Assembly (NCBI GenBank): GCA_032358165.1
Contig: JAALGY010000014.1
Span: forward strand, 434,001-498,000
DNA length: 64,000 nt
Reading direction: 5' to 3'
Origin: Diplosphaera chodatii
Lineage: Eukaryota; Chlorophyta; Trebouxiophyceae; Prasiolales; Stichococcaceae
How positions within the stretch are numbered: the first letter of the stretch is position 1; every line of letters begins with the position of its first letter. A program made the position numbers and the translations under genes. Under the pieces are notes generated by a model. It was given only the letters and a program-made list of their open reading frames with translations, was not told the origin of the DNA and did not search any database. Shown in pieces: positions 34,854 to 46,046 of this stretch.

Positions 34854-37800
34854 CTAACGCTTGCTGGCAATGCGGATGAGGAAAGAGTACCAACCAGGTG
34901 CCATGCGGGCCACCTTCATCAGAAAGTCCGAGACAGCTGACTGCACTGCAACGTGGGGTACAGGTTGCCAGCGGCCTGAACTCGTGATCAGCACACCATA
35001 TTCTGTGTGCACCTGTTGCACAGCGTTGGGGATGATGGTGCCACCGCGATGCAGGTGGAGAAGCGCAAGCGCTTCGGGGGATGCTGCGCTGGGCCTGCAG
35101 CGCCCATGCACAGTCTCAGTGCCATGTGCCGCCACCTGAACATACTGTGCCGCACTTGCTCTGCCGCCCGCTGCAGGCGGTTGCCGTGCTGGCTGCCACC
35201 CTGCAACAAGCCGATTTCAGCAGGTCATTTGGCAGCACATTCGGTCACTCTCACAAGCAGGCGGTGTTGGTGATGATGGAAGCTGTTCGGCGCAAGTGTT
35301 GCATGTCAGCGTGCAATGAGGAAGCAGCCCGACTGGTCCAGTTTTCAGTATAGAGGGTACATGCAGATACTTTCCAAGATGTATCTGACGCACCTGGGTG
35401 GCAGGTGCAGGCGTATGAGGCAGACGCAGCCCTACATGAAGCATGGGTCCTTACGTTCATCTGATGTCCGTGCAGTCCCTTCCCTTCCGCACCTGGAAGG
35501 CCTTCAAGATGCGGAAGGAACTTCAGACCTGCAGCACCAAAGCCACATGGGTGGCGTGCAACTTTTACTGCGAGAACAGAGCGCTGAGATAGGCTCCCAC
35601 AGACCTGCACATTGCAGTAACAGCACCCCCACCCAAGGCGTCCTTTTGACAGCAGCTCCTGTGGAGTGCCTACACACCGTTGGTGAGTGATGCGAGGCTG
35701 TAGTTCTCATCCGACGCCACAATGACTTGCAAGCGGCGCAGCTCCTGAAACCAGGGCACCGCTATGCCCACCTGCGCAATGGGCAGCTCCCGAAGGGGTC
35801 AGCAGAGCGGGCAGCAAATTGGAGTCTGACTTTGCTCGCACATCCTGTGCAAGAGCGCTCATACATGTACCTCTGGCCGCCAGCGCACGTTCAACATGCC
35901 AAACAGGTACAGCTGTCTGCAGCGTGTGATCGGGAGATGAGACAGCACCTGCCAGAACGTAAAATCAGAGGTTTCTTAAGCGGTGATGCTTGCAGCCACA
36001 CGCTGCAGGTCAAAATGCCAGCAAGATGGCAGATGCCGTAGTGTGAGACGCTGCACGATCTGAATATGCATCAGGTGCCACCCTACGTCGGGGTTCCAGG
36101 GCTCCAGGTCGTGAACCCCCAGGTAGGACAGCTGCCGACAGTGCGTCAGTATCGCGGGCAGCAGGCTGTACCGGCGCTTGGGCGAGCAGCCCAGCAGTCC
36201 GTCAGGCGAATAGGTCATCGACAGGTGCTGCAGCCGTGGGCCCAGCGCCTCCAGCAGGTCACTTATCGCGCTGCACAGCACAGCACCATCTGGTCAGCTG
36301 GCATTCGTCATGGGCGGTCAACTGCAGGTTCTCACATGCGATGCACGCTCTGTACAGGAAGTCAGGGAACCCAGCGGCTTTGTGCCCTGTACTAATTTTC
36401 TTGCTCACATCCAACATGCCCCATTGGCCATACAGCCGGCAGGACTGCTGATAATGCATCGCAGTCTGGCATGCGCACGCCAAGTGACCATCGGCACGCA
36501 ATCCCTCAGCGAACAGGGCTTTCAAACTTGTCATCTTGGCTATGGTTGGCATGGCCGGGTACGTCATCCAGGAGCAGTACGACACATCGAGAGCTTCCAA
36601 GCCTGCATGGTTGAGAGTCAACAGTCGCAGCAGCACAATGCACCTCCCTGCTGACTTGCACAATGCAATGCTGATCAGCGACTGTCTGTGCAAAGGACAG
36701 TCATAACATGTCAAGTTGGCACCTGTCATGGTGGCAAGAGCTGCATCAACGCCAATTTCGCAGCAACGGCCAAATGACCTTGCAAGGCTCAGGTGCTGTA
36801 GCTTCGTGAGCTTGGACATGTGGCGCATGCCTGCACGTCGCGCATGCTCACTACGGTCATGCCCCTGTTGAGTGCCCTTGGTGAGAATGCAGCTGCAGCC
36901 CATGTGCAGTATGCGCATCGCACAGCTGCATGGCACAGCCGCAAGGTGGCGCAGCAGATGCTACGCTGCACACACCTGCGTCAGTTGCATTGTCCGCACA
37001 CTTTCGCAGCTGCAACGCCCGGAGCTGCGGCAGGCCGTCCACCAGCGCTGCGACGTCTTGATTGCCATCGCGGCCCACCGCACCATGCAGGCACAGGGCC
37101 GTGAGCTGGCTGCAGCACAGCACAAGGATGATGCAGCACATCGACTGGTAGGGTAGCGATGGCCATTTCTCAGTGTGGCAGTGATCATACCACACATATT
37201 ACCCAGAGCAGCATGACCAAGGTGATCACTTCTATGTGAGACAGTTCGCCTGCAAAGTGTGCCAATGTTTAGGACAGGACCAATGGTGCCGCTGGACGAG
37301 GATTGAAGCGAGCCCATAGTCCAGACGACCAGGGCGTTGGCCGCCAGCTGGTGCCAATAGTGCAACAGGATGCTCAGCAGGCCTGCCGTTTGTAGGGCAC
37401 TGGCTGAGTTGGTGGTGACTACCTGAGTGCCGACAGCGGCGGGAGCGCCGGCCAGCCATGCACCGCCAGGAGCGTCGACCAGCCAGGCGCTTCCGAGAGA
37501 TGCAAAGCGCGCAGCGTCGTCAACTGCGTGACCACGCCCAGCAGCAGGCTGCCCGATGCCCCGGACCTCCAGGACATGCTTACCCGGAGGCACGTCAGGA
37601 CAGTGAGGTGCCGAAGACCCTACATGCATAGCATGCTACTATTATAACGATCAACATTTATTACTGCCCAAGTCCCGGTGTGCCACATGTGGTGTGCCGC
37701 TTGGAGACAGTCCGTGTGGTGCAGAGTATGCATCGACTGTATGGGTGGAGCAATGACCATCCAGGCACCTGGAAATCCTGCATCGTTTGCATCCCAAACA

Positions 37801-38758
37801 GAAGCGAAAGCGCCTCCAGGCCAGCCAGGTGTGGCTGCAGGAAGTCGAGGGTGGTGTCCACTAGCACCTATGACAGCAGCAGGTGTTGCAGTCACTACAG
37901 TGAGCGGTACGAACGTCCAACAGCAAAGAGCCCTGCGAGCTCAACCACCCCAGCTGCACCAAACTACTAAAATGTGGTTGTAGGGCAAGTCAGCGCTGCA
38001 CAGGTCATCAGGAAGATGAGTCAGTTCAATCAGCAAAACGGCATGCTGTGCGCACTGGGCAGGAGAGACGGCGCAGGGTGGAGTTGCCCTGGAGCATAGC
38101 TGCCAGCAGCGTCACACGCTTCCCAGGAGTCGACGTTGCCGGCTCCCATGACGGAGAAGTGAAATGGCTGACGTCTATGGACGTCAAGCTGCTGGGCGCC
38201 TGTGAGGTCTGACATGCCGACGTCAGAGTGCAGCCTGCACCCTCGTTAACACTGTGCGCCCCTGGCAGGCAACTGCTCACAACTACACAATACCATGCTG
38301 CGCTCAATTGCACACGCTGCTCCTCATCAACGGTGAGATATGCTGGTGTGTGCAGAACTCACGTCGCCCGCACCTGGGTAAGGTACGACCCCAGCTCGCG
38401 GAAGTGCAGTTTGCCGGTGCTGAGGTGGCGCAGCGGGTAGCGGTGCCGGCGCGCCAGCTCCAGAAAGCCGGGGTGCTGCGGCTCTGCGCTGTGCAGCGCG
38501 GCTCTTGCGGCGACACAGAACCTGCACCACTGAGAGCGGCAAGATTGATAGCTGCTCGTCAGTGCTGGATCAGCAGCAAGTGGACAAGCCAGCCTGCGGC
38601 CATGACTACACATCAGAGTGCACGTGCCTGTTGTCAACCAAGTGGCAACTTGCAATATCGTCCAGGTCCTCCAAAAAGCTGAGGATGTGCTGCAGGATAT
38701 CGGGAGGCAGCATGGACAGCTCGAGGTCTATGTCTTCAGCACTGTTGTGCGAAGCCAT
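34854..38758 (-). CDS. F-box/LRR protein C, copy 1
   Basis: Start ATG at 38756-38758. Exon 1 encodes the F-box: MASHNSAEDIDLELSMLPPD, ILQHILSFLEDLDDIASCHL. Following exons: EPQHPGFLELARRHRYPLRH (about 38377-38512); SSLTSIDVSHF and LQGNSTLRRLSCP (about 38060-38205); VLVDTTLDFLQPHLAGLEAL (about 37770-37867); LLLGVVTQLTTLRALHL (about 37430-37580); QLTALCLHGAVGRDGNQDVA (about 36980-37115); HMSKLTKLQHLSLARSF (about 36720-36835); AGLEALDVSYCSWM (about 36480-36603); LGPRLQHLSMTYSPDG (about 36080-36265); VPWFQELRRLQVIVA (about 35695-35775); GLKFLPHLEGL (about 35480-35530). The downstream exons shared by A, B and D (ending in HRWxWE) are missing; the last open piece (LITSSGRWQPVPHVAVQ, stop 34854) is unrelated. 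F-box proteins are substrate receptors of SCF ubiquitin ligases; the LRRs would bind the target. Confidence 0.75.
38637..38647 (-). other. Possible GC donor at first intron of gene C
   Basis: At the point where paralogues A and B have ACCAG/GTGTGC or ACCAG/GTATGC after the F-box exon, gene C reads ACAACAG/GCACGT on the minus strand. This suggests a GC-AG intron, or a shifted donor. The same sequence is in copy 2 at an offset of 11,193. Confidence 0.4.
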
Positions 38759-39646
38759 CCCAGCATTGCCCTAATGCGCAGGCCAGCTTGTAGTGCGATG
38801 GGAACGATCAATTAGCGTGTGCTGCAGCTATGTCTGGTGCGCATGCTGCTCGTTGTCAACGCGAACTCTGCGCTGAAAGTTCAGCACTGCAAGACTACAT
38901 GCAGATCTGGCCCAATCTTGACTGCAGGAAGCAGACCAGTTGTCAGAAAAGCGGAGCCCTGCGGGCAGGATCTCCTGGACGTTGCACGTGTTGTATGTTG
39001 ACCCCAGAAAGCCCGTGACGTCGCGACATGCATACTGCGAGCGAGGCTTATACAGTGGGCAAGCGACGCTTCCGCGGTGGTGCTGCCGAGTACGCATCAG
39101 TGCGGGTGCAGGCTACAATGCAGTGCAGCGCATGCATCAACCGATGCGGACGCTGAGGTGATCAGGGACTTGCGCATTTTGACTGCACACACCGTTACTG
39201 TGCTGTTAGATCTGTGCTCTGAAGCAGTCGTGGTGAAGCAAAGCCAATACTGCTTTAAGAGGTCCTTGCACCATGGCAGCATTGACAGGGTAGCGCATCG
39301 AATGCCTGACGTCAAAAGAATCAGCTCGGAATGCTACATATGCACACCTCACCTACGACCTGCTTCTTAGCAATCTCACCGATAGATGGAGCCGCCACGC
39401 AGTCATTTGCATGAACTAAAGATGGCATGCACCTGCGGGAGGCTTGTCATTGTCAGGATGAACATCTTGCGATGTGGAATGGTAAATGTGCTCACAGCAC
39501 TTCATCGCGATCACGCAGAGCAGCAAGCCAGCATTTGCCAGGGTTCTCTGATAGCATGACATACCCATGGGTACCTGTTGGATGGGCATCACGGACACAC
39601 GCTCTGCAGACGGCAACCTGTGGCCGCTGCCTAGCACCTGCCGCTC

Positions 39647-42600
39647 TCAATCCTCCCACAGCCAGCGGTGCGGCTCCAGCACGGGCCACACAGCGCGCGC
39701 AGGGTCATGTGCAGGTTTGCCAACACGGGCAGGGCGCGGCCACAGCCGCAGCCGGCGCCCCGGCAGGTCCCGCAACTCGTAGTTGAGCGCCGGACAGTCA
39801 TCCGCGAGTTCTTCCTCCAGAGTGTCCTGCGTCCAATTAAGCGGGTTGTCGGGCTGAGCACAGTCGCGGTGCGCAGTGTGGCATCAAGCAACGCCCCTGC
39901 CACAGATAGGCAGGCAGACAGTGTGGACGCACCAACAGACCCGGCGGCACGTTCAGGGTGTGCAGGCGAGGCAGGCGGGCCACCAGCCACTCCGGCCCCA
40001 GCATGGTGGCCTCTGCCGCCCAGTCCATGTAGTGCAGGTTCAGCGCCCGCAGCTGCTGCAGCGCTGCCAGCGCCCGCATGTGACTGACGCCGATCTCCTG
40101 GTCTCAAGGGCATAAAATGTCAGGCGCAGGTCAAGCAGAGGCATAACGTAGTGTGTGCTCTATTTGACACAGCCCCGTGCAGTGCACCAACAGCTCGTTT
40201 CACGAGGCCATGCTGCGGTGGCACCCTGGTGTAGGTGATGTTGAGCACAAGGATGCGCAGGAATGCATACCTCGGAGCGACAGGCGTCCGTCAGCTGCAG
40301 CCATGACAGCTTGCTGCAGGATGCCAGTTCCTGTGTCAGCAGTATCACTACAGACTTCAAGCTCAGTGCACGGTCTCTGCCCATGAGCAGCACTCTCAGC
40401 GCACGGCACACTTCACATCAGCCTGCGAATGTGCATGATTCATGTACCTCGAGCAACCGTTGCAATCCGCCACGTGGCCAGGCTTCTGCCTCAAAGTTCA
40501 GACCCTCCAGGTGCGGAAGGTGTTCCAAGCCTGCGGCAGCACGGTATCGTGAACTCGTGTGGACACAGCTCTGCAAGAAGCGGTTTGCAGCGTGTGGCCC
40601 TGAGGCCTGCCTCATACTGGCAGCAGAAATGAGACCTGCAGCATGCTTTCCAATGGCAACTTCTGTGGCATGAGCTCCAACACCTCTGATGAACGATGTC
40701 AGTCTGTACTCGTCATCTGTTTCCACCTTCACTTGCAGGCGGCGCAGCTCGTCGAACCACGGCAGCGCCAGGCCAACCTGCATTTGGTGCAGCTCCATCA
40801 GAAACCAGCACAGGGGAGGTGGGGCATAGATTGTGTTGAACATGCAGTGAGGCATAAGCTGCACTGACTGCTCAACCTGCGGCCGCCAGCACACAGTCAG
40901 ATGGCAGGTCAAGCTCAGCTGGCTGCAGCATGATCCTGGCACCCCAGTCAATTCCTGCACAGTAACAATGCGTGGATGACCGTCTGGCATGTGCATTCTT
41001 ATCTGCAGCCAGAGCATTTCTTTGGCCGCATCTCGGCAGCCTGGGACATGCTGTAGTGCATCACGAAATTGTTCAAGCCGACTGCACAGCAGGTATGACG
41101 GGATGATAGCACCTCATCATTGCGAGGCTGTAGGTCGTCCAGTGCCAGGTGGGTCAGCACAGGACAGTGCCTCAACACCGCGGGCAGCAGGTTGTTCAGG
41201 TGGCTGTGCTTGCAACTCTTCAGCGAGGCAGCCTCATAATGCATTGACAGCCGCCGCAGCCGGGGGCCAAGTGCCATCAGCATGTTTGTGGTGGCGCTGC
41301 AGTTTGCAATGAATTTGGTGAGGTTACATGTGTCTGTTTTACACGACTGCTAGTGATTATGTGATATGATGCAGAGATGGCGCCGAGATCAGCGATCCTG
41401 CAAATGGCAAATGTGCCAGCTTGTGTAACATTTCCTGCCTTGGAACCATCAGGAGTGGCCACATGCATCCTTGCATCCGCACCTTATGGAGCCAGTGGCG
41501 TTCAACCCGTCAGCAAAAAGTGCTGTCAGGCTGGCGGTCGATCTGGCTATCGCAGGCATCGCATGCTGCGACATCCAGGCGCTGTGTGAAACATCGAGTG
41601 CTTCCAAGCCTGCACCAATGGCAGCCACAGTTGGGCACAGGAAGCGGCACATAAGGCACCTGCCTGCCGTCTGGCCAAAGGCGCTGCTCAGCTACTGATT
41701 CAAATTCGTGCATGCAAAGAATGGCGGCACCTGTCATAGTAGCAAGCGCTGCATCCAGGCCATAGTGCGTGCAGCCCTCAAAGGATTTTGGAAGGCTTAG
41801 GTGCTGCAGCTTCGTGAGCTTCGACATGTGACGGAACCCTGCAGAATGCACGTTCTCAGCATCGACAGTTGATGACATCAGGAAACTTCGCCAAATTGCA
41901 ACCCAGCCATGAAGTGCATATCGTGTCAGATCCCCTGCCACCCCTTCGCATGCTGCGCCGCACCAACCTGCGTCAGTTGCGAATGCTGCACACTTCTGCA
42001 GGTCCAGCGCCCGGAGCTCCGGAAAGATGTCCGCCATATACTTTGCTATGTCCTCATCGCCATCGCAGCCCACCGCATCACGCAGGCAAAGGGTGGTGAG
42101 CTGGCTGCAAACATTCGCGAATGCACGGTGTTAACGCCATTCACTGGAATGTTGAACTCGTAATGCAGTGTAGTGTAGTGTGGCAGTGCAGCATGTGTAC
42201 ATGCACATCGATCGTGAGATTGATGCCTGGCCTGGCTGACGCTGCAATGCAGGCACAGCGTGCCACGCGTACAGCAGCTGATCATGATGCTGCGACCTCC
42301 AGACAGAGGCCGGTAGGTTCACAGAGACGGGCAGGCGCCAGGAGCGGCAGGCAGACAGGCATCAGCACGCCTGCTGCTCACGCTGCAGCGGCATCTCTGG
42401 CTCCCTCTGGATGAGAAAGGCAAGGCTGCTAGCTTGCGCTGATCGTTTGGGCACCTGAGTGTTGACAGAGGCGAGTGCGGCGGCCAGTCTGCGAGCGCTG
42501 GGAGGTGCAGCGAGCGCAGAGTCGTCAGCTGCCCGACCACGCCCAGCAGCAGGCTCCCAGAGGCCCAGGACGCCCAGGATAAGCTGATCTCGAGGCGAGT

Positions 42601-43788
42601 GAGCCTGGTCAGGTGCACGAGACCCTGCACGCGTGACGTGCTCTGAAGCGCCAGGGTCCGGGTGAGCCCCGTGTGCCATGCCATTTACAGACCAGCCTGT
42701 TAGCTGAAACGATTGGTTGCATCGCTTTTGAAGAGGTCTACCAATGAGCAGGCACTCACCTCGTAGCCGTGCATCTTCTGCATCCCACAGTCCAGCGACA
42801 GCGACTCCAGGCCGGCCAGGTGCGGCTGCAGGAAGTCGAGGGTGTGCTCCAGCAGCACCTGTGAGATGCAGCAGGGTGTGCCCTCAATCACACCAGGAAA
42901 ACAAAGCGTTACGGATGTTTGCAGGTGCAACAGCGAACGGCCCAAGAGGTGCAGTCAGCATGGCTGCATAGTAGGCGTCATTGGCCAAAGCCGCCCTGAG
43001 GCCATTGTTTGCCGGCAAGCTCTCGTTGAATGTCATCCTGCGCCATCGCGGTACAGCACATGCGAAGCAAAAGCATGCTGTGAACGGCGTGCTGTGCGCA
43101 CTGGGCAGGAAAGGTGTCGCAGGCTGGTGATGCCCTGAAGCACAATGCTCAGTGGGGTTGCGCGAGTTGCCACCGGACTCTGCCACATCGATGGCTCCCA
43201 CACCGTCCATCTGCTGACGTCCAAGGACGTCAGGCTGCTAGGTGCCTGTGCGGTTTGGCTCCTCGACGTCAGACTGTTGCCTGTGCACTCCTGGTGACAC
43301 TCTGCGACTTCTGTACACTTGCTCTGCGCCGCATGTACAGCTGCGGCTCCTATAACGCAGTGGCATGCCCATTTGTGACTTTCTCGTGCCCCTCTGCACC
43401 TCCGCAAGGTACGCGGCCAGTCCGGAGAAGGGCAGCTGGCCGGTGCTGAGGTGGCGCAGCGGGTAGCGGTGCTGGTGCGCCAGTTCCAGGAAGCCCGGGT
43501 GCTGCGGCTCTGCGCTGTGCAGCACGGCCCTCGCGGCTGCGCAGAGCCTGCACCGTCAATCGCGCCCGCATTGCAACTGCTTGTGAATGCTGGTTTGTTC
43601 AGCAAGAACAACAAGCGGCTTGCGGCCGCACATGGTGGCGCACCAGAGTGCGCATACCTGGTGTCCACCAGATGACAGCTCGCAACATCATGTAGGTCCT
43701 CTAGAAAGCTCAGGACGTGCTGCAGGACATCGAGAGGCAGCGTGGACAGCTCGAGGAATACGCCCTCAGGATTGGCACCCGAAGCCAT
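39647..43788 (-). CDS. F-box/LRR protein B, copy 1
   Basis: Start ATG at 43786-43788: MASGANPEGVFLELSTLPLD, LQHVLSFLEDLHDVASCHL (F-box), donor CCAG/GTATGC. Then HPGFLELAHQHRYPLRHLST; SSLTSLDVSRWTVWEPSM; LLEHTLDFLQPHLAGLESL; LVHLTRLTRLEISLSWASW and LLLGVVGQLTTLRSLHLPAL; a block near 41950-42100 corresponding to the GRDGDEDIA repeat; HMSKLTKLQHLSLPKSFEG; AGLEALDVSHSAWMSQHAMP; MLMALGPRLRRLSMHYEAA; LPWFDELRRLQVKVETDDE; LEHLPHLEGLNFEAEAW; LASCSKLSWLQLTDACRSE; IGVSHMRALAALQQLRALNL. The C-terminal module is NYELRDLPGRRLRLWPRPA then WPVLEPHRWLWED, stop 39647-39649. This is the most complete family member with A and serves as the reference. Predicted SCF substrate receptor, cytosolic or nuclear. Target unknown. 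Confidence 0.82.
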
Positions 43789-44708
43789 CTCAGCTTAGCG
43801 TGTAGTTCGCTGATCAGATACGGAATCAAAGTGAGCGAGTCTCAATCAGCTGCAGATCCGCTTCCTAACGCTATCGTGCAGATGCTAGCCTAGATCAACA
43901 TGAAACATGCATGCATTGCTGCACATTGCTGCACATGCCCGTACTGCTGACAGTAGCACAGGACGACTGGGGGAAGCAGAGAATTCTTGCTTCGAAGCCT
44001 CAGCTTCTCAAGGTCGAAGCCAATACCTATGGGCATGAGAGCACATGTTCCCCGCTGCTTATGTACTTTCTGCAATACACAACGCTTCAGCTCGTTCGGC
44101 AACATTGGGAGCGCTGAGTGACATACAATAATTTGAGCGGCGGCTCCTGCCTGCCATGTATATGCGCTGCTGCCGTGAGTGTGTGAGTGCAATTGCAGGC
44201 TGCAGTGCTGCATATATAGTTGCAGAATGGCTGGTGGGGTGATCCAACATTGGACTTTTGGGTTAGACAGGTTAAGATGTTACACCTGCATTCAGTCACA
44301 GCATGGCCAATCAATACAGGTGGCCAATATTCAAGAACAGCCGCATGGAGGCTCCCTGCAATGCAGTGCAACAAAGCCTTGGTGTCATCCTGTCATGTCC
44401 CTTCCAGAAAGCACTCGGACCTTAAACTCTAATAGCACCTACGCCGCGCTTCGTGACGTCCTCTGTGCAGCATTGGCCAAGAGCGGTGCCCAACAGCGAC
44501 ACCTTGGCCGCCCTGAAGATGGCACGCGCCTGCGGGACACACTGGTGCTTTTCATGTGTTTGCACTGCAAGATGGGCGGCGCATGTCAACACATTGCAGA
44601 CGCCCACTGGTGGACAGCGGCAGGCCACCGCTCGCCAGGCTGTGGATTCATCAAAGAACCACACGTCCCCATTGTTGTTGCCGCAGCCGCTGTGCCCATG
44701 CTTACCGC

Positions 44709-45599
44709 TCAGTCCTCCCATGGCCAGCGGTGCGGCTCCAGCACAGGCCACACAGCGTGCGCAGGGTCGTCCGCAGCTTCCCCCAGGGTAGCGGACCGCG
44801 GCCATCGCCGCATTGGGCGCCCTGGCAGGTCCGGCAGCTCGTATTTGAGCGGCGGTTGGTCATCTATTGGACCCTGCAGCCGTCACCCAAATTCTCACGT
44901 TAGCTGTATCAGGCGTAGTTGCAACTTGCATCTTATATGCCAGCAACAACACTGCCCATATCACATGGCAGGTTGCACGTGCGCACCTCCGGCAGGTTCA
45001 TGGCATTGAGGACGCGCAACCGAGGCAGGCGAGCCACCAGCCACGCCGGCCGCAGCGTGTCCGCCTCTCGCGTCCAGCCACCCATGTGGTACAGATTGAG
45101 CACCTTGAGCTGCGGCAGTGCCGCCAGCGCTCTCAGGTGACTGACGCCGACTTCCTGGTCACAGAGGCTGGGACTGTAAAGCGAAGGTGTAACAGAGACG
45201 CAACAATAGCTTGCACTGCCATTTGGCAATGCCAGAAAACAACGAGGAGGGCAGCAGATTGCAAGGCATGTCCCGCTTGATGCTGGTGGAGTTGGCGTGC
45301 GGAATGACCATAGGAAATGTGTGTGCATGCATGCTGCATCAACCCCGGGGACTGCGTCAGGTTGGGCAGGAGGGTTCACCTGATTAAATTCGTGGTCAAC
45401 CAGCTGCAACCATGTCAGCTTGCTGCAGGACGTGAGTGCCTGCAGCAGCATCACTTCACAGTGCAGGCTCAGCCCGACATCAACTGCGAGAGCAGCAACG
45501 ATGGCATCAATGACAGCCTACCATTGTGCCCAAAGTTGCATTCCTCCAGCACACCTTGCAGGGAGCTGCCCCTGCAAACCTCCTTCTCAACACTGAGTC
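44709..45599 (-). pseudogene. 5'-truncated F-box/LRR gene A fragment at duplication junction
   Basis: Identical to the last exons of intact gene A (55902-56792). It holds part of the HLEGLSVEKE exon, cut mid-exon at 45599, plus LTSCSKLTWLQLVDHEF (about 45382-45445), VSHLRALAALPQLKVLNLYH (about 45000-45165) and the C-terminal module ending WPVLEPHRWPWED with stop 44709-44711. The F-box and ten or so upstream exons are absent because copy 2 of gene C's 3' flank begins at 45600. Without its own promoter it is probably dead. Read-through from gene C copy 2 could still splice into its intact internal exons. Confidence 0.85.
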
Positions 45600-46046
45600 G
45601 GTCGTATCAGTATGCAGCAGCCTTTGGCGGCGGCTGCGATCACACATCCTGAGCAAAACCACCGACCAGATGCATGCTGCACCCTGTCACGCAGCCTACT
45701 ATACTGCCGCTCAACCATGTCGAACTGATGATTTTACAATCTGGCAAGGGTGCAGAGCAGCTCTCTGCTGCTATGCGCAGCCGCTGCACAGGCTGGCCTC
45801 GCACATCCCAGCGGCACGCTGGCCACAGCGTCACCCTTTGTCTCTTTCGTTGCTTGTGCCATTTGATAATGACTGCAGAGCGTATTGACGCCATCAGCGG
45901 TCGTTCTCGAGACTGCTGGCTGCTGGCGCCGCCGCACAGCTGGCTGCAGGCTCACCAGGGGTGGGCCTGCGGCACCCTGCACATGCAGCATGCAGCTTCG
46001 TGGCTGCGGCCATCAAGGACGGATGCATGATGATGGTGTACTGTGC

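Larger units (their letters stand above)
34407..45599. repeat. 11,193-bp direct tandem duplication, copy 1
   Basis: The sequence starting GGTCGTATCAGTATGCAGC at 34407 recurs at 45600, and the constant offset of 11,193 bases holds across the whole unit; every stretch I compared is identical. The copy contains F-box/LRR gene C, F-box/LRR gene B and the 3' part of gene A. At the junction only a single C is shared between the left flank and the unit end, so there is essentially no flanking homology. Confidence 0.95.

Noticed and set aside
44179..45009. 276-codon plus-strand open frame, repeated in copy 2
   Set aside because: Lies antisense to the conserved C-terminal exons of gene A and in its 3' flank; no family features of its own.
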